NCBI RefSeq assembly: GCF_018991925.1
Contig: NW_024756914.1
Location: 10,515,488-10,579,487 of the forward strand
Source: Homarus americanus
Taxonomy: Eukaryota > Arthropoda > Malacostraca > Decapoda > Nephropidae
DNA length: 64,000 nt
Reading direction: 5' to 3'
Part shown: in pieces, positions 10,303 to 21,501 of the stretch
Layout: each line of letters starts with the position of its first letter
Numbering within the stretch: the stretch's first letter is position 1
The notes under the pieces: generated by a model
The model's database searches: none
Seen by the model: only the letters and a program-made list of their open reading frames with translations
Told to the model about the DNA's origin: nothing
Position numbers and translations under genes: made by a program

Positions 10303-11650
10303 CAGACATTCCCCAATTTACGGAAGGCTTCCGTTCTGGAAAACCCTTTCATAAATAAATTTTTCATAGAGTGGAGCACATTTTCCCAAAGGTTTCTATT
10401 ATAAAACCTGAGATATATGATCATAAGCCAATAATAAACATATTAAGTGAAATACATGCAGTACAGTAAAGTAATGATTTTATCCCACGCTTAACCCCTG
10501 ATTAGTTATTGCGTTTCATCCTAAATTCCCTCTGCAATGATTACATGACGCAAACGTTACTGTCAATCTGCTGATGCTACATTCTCGCTCTCTTGTGCAT
10601 TACCAGCAATATCCACTACTTCAAATAATTGTTCCCTTCCAAACTCCACACTTTCTCCTTCAACCATATGTGTGTACACCTTTATTGTACCTAATTAGCA
10701 TCTAAAATTTAAGAATACATAACTGATTAGTTTTCTTATACAGATAAACTTCAATAAATGATGGGGTTAAATTCCTGAACACCCATCGCTGAGTGAAATA
10801 TTGTAGACTGAGCATTATAACATGGGGTTCAATGGGATACGTTCCCAGCCAGTCCCCATAACACACGTGTCATTGACAAAAAATTCCTACATGTATAAAA
10901 TCAATAGGAAATAGTTACAGAACACTTACCACATCATTAAGAACAAGTCTGGTCATCATGAAGGCCTTATAAGGGGGCTCTTGTGGGTGGAGTGGAGACA
11001 TGACCCACACAGCCTCTGGGGAGTCTCATGCTGCTTAACAATGTCAAGCTTCACCTCAGAGACACAGTTGTCTTGGCCTTCCCAGACATTTTCACAGTTA
11101 CACTGCTCACTTCACAGTCACAAAAACAACGCGAATGATGATAACGCAAAAACAATGATAGCGGCCGACACTGCTCACATCATTTTCACAACTGTAACAC
11201 GCATAACTCTCACCACTGTGTCAAGGGTTTGAGCCTCGGTCCAGACACAGAGTGTGACTCTCACTAACAAACACCACAGGTTTCCCAGTCCCCGGTTTCT
11301 TCCTGTACTAACACTGGGTAGACCGCCGAAACAGCTAGTGAGCTGATAAGTGGCGAATATGATATTAAAAAATAGCCACAAAAACACAGAAAATATCGCT
11401 TCAGTCACCATAACATTTCAATTTACATGTTAGTGCTGTCCTCTCACTGTAAGAAAAGAAACACTGATGATAAGTACTGTGCAATGTACATACAGCCATT
11501 GATGCTGAACGATAATCATGGAGCTACAAGAAGGCGGGCAGATGTGATTGACAAAGTACCAAGCACCAAGCACAGGACTGTAGTGTGTGGGTTGGGCGTG
11601 TGGCGGCACGTGGGTAGATATTACTGCAGCTGACAAGTGAGTGAGAGATC
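10303..11650. repeat. Interspersed repeat related to the 56166 MITE
   Basis: It opens with CAGACATTCCCCAATTTACG next to TA. From about 10757 to 11125 it matches 56166-56560 closely (ATTATAACATGGGGTTCAATG; CAAGTCTGGTCATCATGAAG; CTTGTGGGTGGAGTGGAGAC), in the same orientation. The right boundary is uncertain. Confidence 0.5.
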
Positions 11651-11865
11651 CGTGGTGCATAGGGTTAAATATTGTTTCCTTATGAGATGTCATTGATTTG
11701 ATGAAGAAAAATATAATTTGTATTGCTGGAATCTTTGCAAGATAGCGATTAGTTACAGTATATACAACCCATAGTTTGCTCTTATTTTTCTTTTTTTGCA
11801 CATTCTATATGTAAGATTATCTGTGTTTGTAATAAAAAATGAAGAAAATTACATCTATTGTACAT

Positions 11866-12180
11866 AGGGAGAGAGCTAGGGGGATGTAGCTACAGTGATG
11901 TGGCTACAACAATGGCACCAGTGATGTTAACTGATACAAACAAAAGGAAAGTTATCTATAAATCTTCACTTGTGTCAAGTATTTATAGATTTAAAGTGGC
12001 ATATACTGTACAGTACTGTTAGTGAAGGAGGTTCTGCTCTTGATGCAACAACATAAAGAAAGACTCTAGGGGTATGGCAGGTAAGGCCAGGGTGAAGGAG
12101 CTTGGTAGGTCTACCTGGTAGTTATCATTCACTGTAAATGATCCATGGAAATACACCACTTCTAAACCCCATTTTTGCAT
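11866..12180. repeat. Interspersed repeat, inverted copy at 51207-51522
   Basis: About 315 bases match the reverse complement of 51207-51522 at roughly 95% by eye (for example GAAGGAGGTTCTGCTCTTGA and GGTAGTTATCATTCACTG). I find no ORF or terminal repeat. Both copies carry TACTGTACAGTACTGT. Confidence 0.75.
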
Positions 12181-13583
12181 AATTTTTTTTTATAAAAAAC
12201 TTGAGAAAATAAAAAATAAGAAAAAAATTGCACCATAAAAAATAGAAATGGAAAAAAAAAAAGATCAAGATTGAGAAACAATACTTATGTTGTGATGCCT
12301 CTAAAGAGTTAATAGATGATGATACATTTGGGTAAATAACCACAAAAAGTAGAGAGACAAGTACAGTACACACAGACATCGGCTGTTTAAAACTGAAGCG
12401 TACGCCACCATGGTGGCTAAACCTACCAGTTTCAAAACTAATAAAAGTTCATCAAACGGTTTTCTAGTAAATCCGGTTTCCTGGGAGCCAGATAAATGGT
12501 CTGGTATCTGTACTTTATATTATGCTTTCTCTAAATCCATGAATACAGCATATACCTTCTTTTTTACAGTACAGTACTGTACTAACATATGGTCCTGTAT
12601 TCTTTAGCATGTACCTGTACTGTATACTGTATTTCGTCAATACTGTACGTACACTCTTTTCCCTGTTCTTCATCTATAATGCCACTAATCTAATGGATCT
12701 TACACATTTGCACTATTCTATAATACACTGTGTTCCATGAATCATTGAGCAACATGATGAAAGAAATATCTCAATTTTTTTTAAAAGACGGCCTTGATTA
12801 TACATACAGCAACATAATGCTTGGAAGAAAATACTAAAAATAGAAATCCACTTTATTAACAGTAAGCTTAATAATACCTTTATATTGTGGAGAAAATATT
12901 CCATACAAAAAGCTTACTTTACACATGTACAACAAGATGATGCTAATATCTTGTAGCAAATTACAGTAATACTGTACTGTGCTCCTTTAGTCTATAACAC
13001 TGGGATAATGGTAACAGGTACAATACTGGACAACTATTTGAAAATCATATTCTAGTTTAAATAACAAGATAAAAGTTTTTATTCCTTAGGAAACCAAGTA
13101 ATATTGTACAGGTACAATCAGGGAAAAAAGTTGGCTCCCCGCAGTGAAACTGAATGACAGGAATGAGTCTCCAAACTGACTTACCCCGACTGTTTCATCT
13201 CATTTGGGGTCAATGCTGCTTCATTTTGGGCGAGAGTGCACTTTTGATGCCAACTGTACAGCACTGTACATAGTAACAAAATTTATTCCAAGAAACACAC
13301 AAACAGCTTCTGAAGTTTTCAGATTGTTACATTGCAAAATGGCTCAGAGAATGTTTACTTCACTTACAACTGACCTGCACCATTATACTGTATATATAAA
13401 AAAAAAGCTATGGTTTACATTTTTCAAAAATGAAAAAGGAAAAATCATGTTACAGTAATGCATAAAATATATTTGCCTCATTTAGGTATTGTCTTGTGAA
13501 TTAGGGAAACATAAACTGTACAAGCAAATTATGTTTAGTATCATTTTTAATTCCTTCTTGCTTAACAAAAGCATTTATGTATA
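12181..13583. other. Unidentified intergenic sequence
   Basis: AT-rich DNA with many TACAG/TACTG pentamers (12566-12586, 12608-12650). No gene or complete repeat is recognised. Confidence 0.3.
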
Positions 13584-16239
13584 CAGTCAGCCCTCACTTT
13601 ACACAGTTAATGTAACCCGCAGGGTCCCGCGGAAAGTGAATAACATAACATATGGGATTAATTGAAATAGAGTCCGGGCCGACCCCCAAACTCCACTTTT
13701 TGACGACACACAACTATGTTGTAGTAAAAATTTTATCTTAACTTTATGATGGTATGAAAAAACAAGTAATATAGAAGAGGTTAGGTTAGGAAAAATAAAG
13801 GTTAACATAGGAAAAATAAAGGTTAGGTTAGGAAAACTAAAAGTTATGTGGAACACTTACGTTAGTAGATGAGATGGGTCGGCATACGGGGATGGAGGCT
13901 GGTTCCGAGGCAGAGGGCAGATTACTGGCCCTCGGGTGAATCACCATCGCTGTCACTTACAGTTGTCAGGGCTTCCCTGACAAATCCCTCAGTCATCTTC
14001 ACTGTCACTATCACTGGCTTGGGCTGGCTGTGGTGGGTTGCGGGCGAAGAAATCTGTTATGCTTTGCTGACGGCTGGTGTTGATGTTGTCGTGATACGCC
14101 TTGATGTAGGGCTCTATAGTCTGCAACAGCTGGGTAGTGAAGATTTCATACCTGTTTGTGTCAGGGTCGTCGGAAAGGAGGAGCTTGGCTTTCTCGATAC
14201 ACTCGATGGCATCCCTAACATTACTATGGGATAAGTGTTGTTCTTCTTGGGATGACGCACCACCTGCCTCTTCACTGACGTCGTCCTCATCATCATCTAC
14301 CATCTCGTCGGTAGTCACATCAGGATCCCTTATCACCTCCAGGATGTTGTCGTTGGTGGTCTCGGAGAAGCCTGGAACTGTAACAGTCTGCGCAGCTTCT
14401 CTGGCAAGGTCCACTGCTACTGCAACATTCTGAACCTCACCAGTCACAGATTGACTCCTCCTCTCACCTGGTATTCCATGCAACACATGTCTCCATGCGT
14501 GACGAATTGTAGCAATAGACAGCTGATCCCATGACTCCACCAAGAAGTCCACAGCTTTCTTAATGTTAAATACTCTCCAGAATTGTTTGAACAGTATTTT
14601 TTGCTGTGCCAACTGTTGATCCTCATCTTCTTCGCTCTTGCTATCGGTGGTGGTGTCACTCAGGTTGCGCAACTCTTCCCTGGTGTTGATGTAGTCGTTC
14701 AGGAGTTTGAATTTTTTCGTAGAGAATGCAGCTTTTACATTACAGATTAACTCTTGGTCCATGGGCTGTAATATAGACGTAGTGTTGGGAGGAAGGAAGA
14801 CCACTTTTACGTTGGGGTGACGATCTAACAGTAGGGGCGAGTGTCCTGGTGCGTTGTCCAGCAGCAACAAAATCTTGAATGGCACATTCTGTTGCTCACA
14901 GAATTTCTTTACATCGGGAACAAAACAGTCATCAAACCAGGAGAGGGACAGTGTAGAGAACATCCACGCCTTACGTGCGGTCAGCCAGTGGACATTTAGC
15001 TTGGTCATGTCCATGGTTTTGTAGGCGTGCGGCTTGCGTGCTGTGTGGATCACCGATAACTTGAGCTTACTGGTACCGGAGGCATTGGTGGTAAACAGGA
15101 CGGTGATGCGTTCCTTCTGCATCTTCCGGCCCCGAATCTTGCTGGCATTCTTTACAACGAAGGACTTGGAAGGTAGCTTTTTCCAGAAAAGACCAGATTC
15201 GTCCATGTTAAACACCTGGTCGTCACTGTACTGTCCTTCCTCCATAATCTCACGTAAAAACGGAGGAAATTCCCTAGCCGCAGCACGGTCAGCACTCACT
15301 TCTTCACCACCAATGTTTATATTGGTGATCTTGTTCCGGATCTTAAACCTCTGTAACCACCCAGAGGAAGCATTAAAGGGTTTGGGCTCTGTAGTTCCCA
15401 TCTTAAGTGCCACTGCCATGTACAGTTCACGTGCGTAGTCCTTAACAGAGCGCGTGTTGACCGCCATGTTCCGTCGCGCCTGACGCACCAAGTACCTCAC
15501 AAGTAATTTTTCTGTCTTGAGAAGCACCTGGTTGTGAAAATACTTGATCATAGAAGCACCTGTAGACTTTGTGATCTTCATGTGCTCCTTTATCTTGGCT
15601 GCATCCTTCTTTATTGTTCGAATCGTAGATTCATTCACACCATGCTGGCGCGCCAAATCAACCTGCCTTGTTCCTTTCTCCAACTCTTGGATGATGGTAT
15701 ACTTCACCTCGTAGCTTAAGGAACGTCGTGTCTTCTTTGGCTTAGTGCCGCTGGGTCCAGGTAAGGAAAGGTTTCTCTCTGGGGGTGGTGGTCCGGCGGA
15801 AGCCATTTTAGAGAACAATGGATGCACGTTTACACGGTCTGGCGTGGAGGGATGAAACTGGCGCAGCTAGGTCAAGGATCATCTTTCCTCCCTCCCCCGG
15901 GTGGACACGTCATAATACTTTAAGCCAATTACAGCTAGCAGCAGAGGGGGGTAGGGATGCATGGCCAATCACAGTCCGATACGTCATATGACGTCAGTGA
16001 TAACGCAACAAAGACACACACTGCGCAACCTTACCGCGCGGCTTGCCCAAGCGGAGGGAGGAGGAGGGAGAGGCGAGGAGCACAGGCAGGCAGGTGGGTG
16101 GGGCGAATCTAAAAATAGCGTCGCGCCGGACACTCTCCGCGTAATGGGGTTCACGCACCGCGTAATGTGAGCACGTTAGGTTCTGGCAAGGCACCGCGTT
16201 AACGTGGAATGTGGGACCGCGTAAAGTGAGGGTTGACTG
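13584..16239. mobile_element. Full-length Tigger (pogo superfamily) transposon
   Basis: 2656 bp. The left end is CAGTCAGCCCTCACTTTACA and the right end is GTAAAGTGAGGGTTGACTG, inverted repeats of each other, with TA duplicated on both sides (13582-13583 and 16240-16241). It contains one uninterrupted transposase ORF on the - strand. It is the best candidate in the window for a recently mobile autonomous copy. Confidence 0.92.
13989..15827 (-). CDS. Tigger transposase, intact 612-codon ORF
   Basis: Role: cut-and-paste transposase of the Tc1/mariner-pogo group; it binds the element ends and cuts at TA. Seen: residues about 32-85 hold a psq-type helix-turn-helix (TRRSLSYEVKYTIIQELEKG...GVNESTIRTIKKDAAKI). 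Residues about 95-170 hold a CENP-B-like second DNA-binding domain (ARELY...GWLQRFKIRNKI). The DDE_1 catalytic core is about 190-400, with D209 (NMDESGLFW), D324 (LLLDNAPGH) and D357 (LQPMDQEL); 32 residues separate the last two, within the Tigger range. The C-terminal tail is acidic (ending SDSDSEDD). The start may be M1 or M8 (MASAGPPPP); the related copy at 18000-20602 keeps both. No stop or frameshift interrupts it. It sits inside intact TIRs, so it is a transposon gene rather than a domesticated host gene. Confidence 0.93.
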   Translation of the reverse strand: MHPLFSKMASAGPPPPERNLSLPGPSGTKPKKTRRSLSYEVKYTIIQELEKGTRQVDLARQHGVNESTIRTIKKDAAKIKEHMKITKSTGASMIKYFHNQVLLKTEKLLVRYLVRQARRNMAVNTRSVKDYARELYMAVALKMGTTEPKPFNASSGWLQRFKIRNKITNINIGGEEVSADRAAAREFPPFLREIMEEGQYSDDQVFNMDESGLFWKKLPSKSFVVKNASKIRGRKMQKERITVLFTTNASGTSKLKLSVIHTARKPHAYKTMDMTKLNVHWLTARKAWMFSTLSLSWFDDCFVPDVKKFCEQQNVPFKILLLLDNAPGHSPLLLDRHPNVKVVFLPPNTTSILQPMDQELICNVKAAFSTKKFKLLNDYINTREELRNLSDTTTDSKSEEDEDQQLAQQKILFKQFWRVFNIKKAVDFLVESWDQLSIATIRHAWRHVLHGIPGERRSQSVTGEVQNVAVAVDLAREAAQTVTVPGFSETTNDNILEVIRDPDVTTDEMVDDDEDDVSEEAGGASSQEEQHLSHSNVRDAIECIEKAKLLLSDDPDTNRYEIFTTQLLQTIEPYIKAYHDNINTSRQQSITDFFARNPPQPAQASDSDSEDD

Positions 16240-17395
16240 TACAGTATTAGCATTACATGTATTTTATTAAAACATCAGGCATGAAACTGAACTTTGTGGG
16301 ACAATGCTGTAATGATAGTGATGATCATCATTGACAATTTAATGACCATTTTCCAAACTCACATGTGAGCCATAATTATCTGATGGCAGCTCTCCATGCT
16401 GCCTGGTCTTGTGCAAGTTCTCTCATCAGGTTCTTAACTTATTTAATCTTTTATAACCTCTCCCCATGTCATTCTTGACCTACTCTCCACACTCAGTCTC
16501 ATGCACCTCTTGACCCAGTTGGTCTCCACCATGTCACCTCAGTCTACTTTTCTGTAAAACTCAGCTTATAATCTGGACAGGATTTCTTATCTTTTCGTGT
16601 AACATCTACCTCAGCATTTTCATTTCAGCTTGCTCAAGCATGTGTATATCATCCTCTTTAACTGCTCATATTACAGTGCCCTATAACCTCCCACTTCTCA
16701 CATCAATTACATACCCCAATTGGCTACTCAGGTGAGGAGAGTACAGGGGTGATCTAAATTTGAGTGGTTATGTTGGGGTAAATAGAGTACAGTATTATAA
16801 GAGATCTATCGGTTCGTCCGAGCGGATCTTCTGCCGAGCCCACTACCTCCCAATGGTGTTCGTCTTCGCGACACTTTTATGTCAATGTGGTGTTTACACT
16901 TGATTCTACTCTTTATAAAAAGGTCATTAATATCCGTTGCTTTATATGTTTGCTGTCATTTGTCTTGATATACCTGTAATTACTAATTAGTGAAGAGAAA
17001 TAGTGGATTTATTCCAAATGTATTCTCCTTAAATAATGAATGTTTGTGACTGCAATGGTAAACATTCTTTATTTAAAAAAAAAAATTCCACTCATTTCTT
17101 GAAAGTTAATGTTTTCAATCAGTTATATCTTTGAACACATTAAATTCAGCATTAACCGCTACACCCCTGGTTGACATTCCAGAACGTCCATCTAGGGCGC
17201 CCCGGTTGATGTTCTGGAATGCGCTCCATTTCGCGGCATTGTTTGAATGCCCAGCTCGGGTTATCATGTTCCAGCGTGACTATTTGCCTCTCACACCACA
17301 CGCTCGGCCCAGGGAAGCTTCCTGAATGTAAGTACCTGCCTTTGTTTGTTTCATTTTCATTGTCTGCCCATTTATCACGGTGTATCAAAGTAATA
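16240..17395. other. Unidentified intergenic sequence
   Basis: No gene recognised. Around 17165-17220 is a small imperfect inverted repeat (TTGACATTCCAGAACGTC against GATGTTCTGGAATG). The segment 17368-17395 is the left part of a tandem duplication whose second copy is at 17918-17999. Confidence 0.3.
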
Positions 17396-17853
17396 CAGTA
17401 AGTCCTCGTATGACGTCGGTGTGCTTAATGTTGTTTCAGTATTACGTCACTAATCTTCAGATACCAAAAATTTGGGACGATGACTTGGTCGTTTTGCGTC
17501 CTCACAGACTACTTTTTACGGTGTATCACCCTCTCTCGTTTGGCTGCGCTATCCTCCTCTTCCTCCGCTCCCGCCTCCTCCGCTTCACTACCCATCTCAC
17601 ACTCGCTCTACCACCTCCGTCCATCGGTGAGTATTAATACAAACTTAGTAATTGTATATGTATGCCTTATTTTCTATATAAATGTCAATGATTTTCTGTA
17701 CATGTAATGTATTTCACGGGTCAAAGGGAGGCCGGGGAACATAACACCCATATTTTATGTATTTCTTATGGGGAAAATTTATCAGCTTAATGTTGTTTCG
17801 TATAACGTCCCGTTTTCAGGAACGTGTCCCCAACGTTAAGCAAGGATGCCCTG
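17396..17853. mobile_element. MITE, family D (CAGTAAGTCCTCG ends)
   Basis: 458 bp. It starts CAGTAAGTCCTCGTATGACG and ends GTTAAGCAAGGATGCCCTG, with TA on both sides. The flanks join as GTAATA/TTG, and the intact unoccupied sequence (GTATCAAAGTAATATTGCTA) is present at 17930-17949 in a local duplicate, confirming the borders. It has no transposase. Confidence 0.82.
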
Positions 17854-17999
17854 TATTGTTAAAAGTATTGTAGTTTTACTGGAAAATAATGCTATGATTA
17901 TGTTATAAATGTCCATTTTATCATGTTGTATCAAAGTAATATTGCTAAAAGAAGTGTAGTATTACTGGAAAACAATGCTGTGATTATGTTATAAATGTA
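17854..17999. repeat. Local tandem duplication flanking MITE D
   Basis: 17858-17912 and 17944-17998 are about 90% alike (for example GATTATGTTATAAATGT in both). With the bases left of the MITE (17368-17395) they make two tandem units of about 87 bp; the MITE interrupts the first, and the Tigger at 18000 begins at the end of the second. Confidence 0.75.
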
Positions 18000-20602
18000 C
18001 AGTAGTACCCCGCTTAACGCGGTCAATAAAACCCACAGGGTACCGTGTTAAGTGAAAACCGCGCTAAGTGAACAACAGAACATATGGGATTAATTCCAAT
18101 AGAAACTGGCCCGACCCCCAAACTCCACTTTTTGACGACACATAACTATGTTGTAGTAAAAATTTTATCTTAACTTTATGATGGTATGAAAAAACAAGTA
18201 ATATAGAAGAGGTTAGGTTAGGAAAAATAAAGGTTAAGTTAGGAAAACTAAAAGTTATGTTGAACACTTACGTTAGTAGAAGAGATGGGTCGGCGTACGG
18301 GGATGGAGGCTCGTTCCGAGGCAGAGGGCAGGCTACTGGCCCTCAGGTGAGTCACCATCACTGTCACCCACACTTGTTATGGCCTCCCTGACAAATCCCT
18401 CAAAGTCATCTTCTCTGTCACTATCACTGGCTTGGGCTGGCTGTGGTGGGTTGCGGGCGAAGAACTCGGTTATGCTTTTTTGACGGCTGGTGTTTATGTT
18501 GTCTTGATACACCGTGATGTACGGCTCCATAGCCTGCACCAGCCGGGTATGGAAGACTTCATAGCGGTCATCGTCATTGTCATGGGAAAGGAAGGACTTC
18601 ATTTTCTCTGCACACTCCATGGCACCCTTAATATCACTATGACTCAAACTGTCTTCTTCGGAGAATGACGCACCTTCTTCCTCCTCTTCACTGACGTGAT
18701 CTTCTTCCAACATCTCGTCGGCAGTCACTTCAGGATCTCTGATCACCTCCAGGATGTCTTCGTTGGTGGTCTCGGAGAAGCCTTCAGCTGTAATATTGAG
18801 CGCAGCTTCTCTGGCAAGGTCCACTAACTGCAACAGTCTGAACCTCACTAGTCACAGGTTCACTCCTCCTCTCACCTGGTATGCCATGCAACACATGTCT
18901 CCATGAATGACGAATCGTAGCAATAGACAGCTGATCCCATGCCTCCACCAAGAAGTCTACAGCTTGTTTGACGTTAAACTTCTTCCAAAATTGTTTGACG
19001 AGAACTTCTTGAGTCGCCACCTCTTGTTCCTTGTCCTCGTCGCTTTTACTCTCGCTGTCGGTGTCACCCAGCTTACGCAACTCATCCTTGGTGTTGGTAG
19101 AGTCATTCAGGAGCTTGAACTTCTTTGCAGAGTACGCAGCTTTCACATTGCAGATCAACTCCTGGTCCATGGGCTGGATTAATGACGTAGTGTTGGGAGG
19201 AAGGAAGACCACTTTTACGTTGGGGTGACGATCCATAAGTAGGGGCGAGTGTCCAGGTGCGTTGTCAAGGAGCAACAAAATGTTGAATGGAACATTCTGT
19301 TGCTCACATAATTTCTTCACGTCAGGAACAAAACAGTTGTCAAACCAGAAGAGGGACAGAGAAGAGGACATCCACGCCTTACGTGCGGTTAGCCAATGGA
19401 CATTAAGCTTGTTCATGTCCATATTCTTGTAGGCGTGCGGCTTGCGGGCTGTGTGAATCACCGATAACTTTGGTTTACAGGTACCGGAGGCATTGGTGGT
19501 AAACAGGACGGTGATGCGTTCCTTCTGCATCTTCCGGCCCCGAATCTTGCTGGCATTCTTTACAACGAAGGTCTTGGACGGTAGCTTTTTCCAGAAAAGA
19601 CCAGATTCGTCCATGTTAAACACCTGGTCGTCGGTGTACTGTCCTTCCTCCATAATCTCACGTAAGAACGGAGGAAAATCTCTAGCCGCCACACGGTCAG
19701 CACTCGCTTCCTCACCACCAATGTTGATGTTGGTGATCTTGTTCCTCTTCTTAAACCTATGCAGCCAACCAGAGGAAGCATTGAAGGGTTTGGGCTCTGC
19801 AATTCCCAGCTTACGTGACACTGCTGCGTATAGCTCACGTGCGTACTCCTGCACTGAGCGCGTGTCCACCGCCATGTTGCGTCACGCCTGACGAATCAAA
19901 CAACTCGCCAGCAAATTTTCCACTTTTGCCAGCACCCTGTTCTGGCAATACCTGATCGTTGAAGCACCTGCAGACTTTGTGATTTTCATGTGCTCTTTGA
20001 TCTTGGCTGCATCCTTCTTGATAGTGCAAATCGTAGATTCGTTGACGCCATGCTGGCGCGCGAGATCAACTTGCCATGTTCCTTTCTCCAAATCTTGAAT
20101 GATCTGGTACTTCACTTCGTAGCTTAGACCACGGCGTGTCTTCTTGGGCTTAGGGTGGCTGGGTCCAGGTAAGGAAAGGTCTCTCTCTGGTGGCGGTGGT
20201 GGTCCGGCGGAAGCCATTTCACAGAACAATGGGTTCACGTATACACGGAGTGGCCTGGAGGGATGAAACTGCCGCGGCTAGGTGAAGCGTCGTCTTTCCT
20301 CCCTCCCCCGGGTGGACACGTCATAATACTTTAAGCCAATTACAGCTAGCACCGGAAAAGGGGGGGGGGGTAGGGATGCATGGCCAATCACAGTCCGATA
20401 CGGCATATGACGTCAGTGATAACGCAACAGAGATGTGCACTGCGCAACCTTACAGCGCGGCTTGCCCAAGCGGAGGGAGGAGGCTGGAGCAGGCGGGTGG
20501 GGCGAATCTAAAAATAGCGTCTCGAGCCGGACACTCGCCGCGTATACGTGGAAAAAACCCGCGTTAAGTGAAGTTCGTCTCTGGCTAAGCGGGGTATTAC
20601 TG
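18000..20602. mobile_element. Tigger transposon, second copy (decayed)
   Basis: 2603 bp. The left end is CAGTAGTACCCCGCTTAACG and the right end is GGCTAAGCGGGGTATTACTG, with TA at 17998-17999 and 20603-20604. Its coding part is clearly homologous to the 13584 element, but its termini differ, so it is a sister subfamily. Confidence 0.9.
18333..20238 (-). pseudogene. Tigger transposase pseudogene
   Basis: It is homologous along its length to the intact 612-residue protein, including NMDESGLFW, LLLDNAPGH and QPMDQEL. Two lesions are visible. At about 19889 an Arg codon is TGA (CGA in the intact copy), splitting the psq domain from the rest. At about 18826 two bases are missing relative to the intact copy, shifting the frame before the acidic C-terminus. 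The pieces read as 20238-19882, 19875-18784 and 18848-18333. Few lesions suggest fairly recent loss. Confidence 0.9.
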
Positions 20603-20604
20603 TA

Positions 20605-21499
20605 CAATGGTCCCTCGGTTAACGAGTTACCTTCCATAAGATTCTTAACTTCAGTTAACGAGCAATCCCTCGGTTAACGAGTTTCTTACGAGCCGACCTC
20701 AACAAGTTTTGGCTTGCACTTGGTCAACCAGCTTTAGTATTAGTCCGCCAATACATTAATCGGTTCTAGGGCTTAAATTCCTTACTATTTTAGTAAATAT
20801 CAATAAGTTTATACTATTCAATAATTTTAAAAGTTTGATATTAATTTTTTTAGTCATTTTTACAATTATTGAACATAATTGAAGGTAAAGTGACTAGTTT
20901 AATGCGCTGCATCCAGCCTCTTAACACAGCAAACAGGCGTCAGTCTCTCTCTGTTTTCACTGGAGGTAACATCTTGCTTGAGACTCTTCAACTAAACGCT
21001 TTTTTCTGTGTTTCCAAGCAAATTATTGGTCATTTTGAAATTTATTTTACATATTGACAATATATAGTGCAGTGCAGTGTTATTTTAAAGAAAATATTCT
21101 TTATTTACAAGTTTAACTTTAAAAAACACGATGCTATCCCTCAGCCTTCCACTTCAAGAAGGAGAGAGGATGTTCATGGTGGAGAATCTGTCAGTCCAGA
21201 GGTTCCTGACATTTTCATGGAAGGTGACTCACCTTCCAAGAAGCAGTAAAATGCTTCTCTTCCACCTCCACTTCCTTCTCTTCTCCTCCTCCACCTCCCA
21301 CTTCAAATTCACATCATCATCATCCAGGAGCCTTCTACATACACACCTCAAAGTAAGTGTACTTTTCTACCTTTTTTTGTTGAATTTAGGCAATTTTCGG
21401 TGAGCTGGAACCAATTACCCAAAAACCCATTGAAACAATGGTTTCGGTTAACGAGCAACCTGCTGGAACGGATTGTGCTCTTTAACCAAGGGACCACTG
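20605..21499. mobile_element. Tigger-type MITE, family C
   Basis: It starts CAATGGTCCCTCGGTTAACG (one change from the usual CAGTGG) and ends AACCAAGGGACCACTG, 895 bp. It begins immediately after the TA that closes the preceding Tigger. It has no transposase. The interior resembles the copies at 30075 and 61136 (ACCAATTACCCAAAA; CATACACACCTCAAAGTAAG). Confidence 0.82.
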
Positions 21500-21501
21500 T
21501 A

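Noticed and set aside
13989..15827. Domesticated host gene (jerky/CENP-B type)
   Set aside because: The ORF lies inside matching TIRs with TA duplications, so it is a transposon gene.
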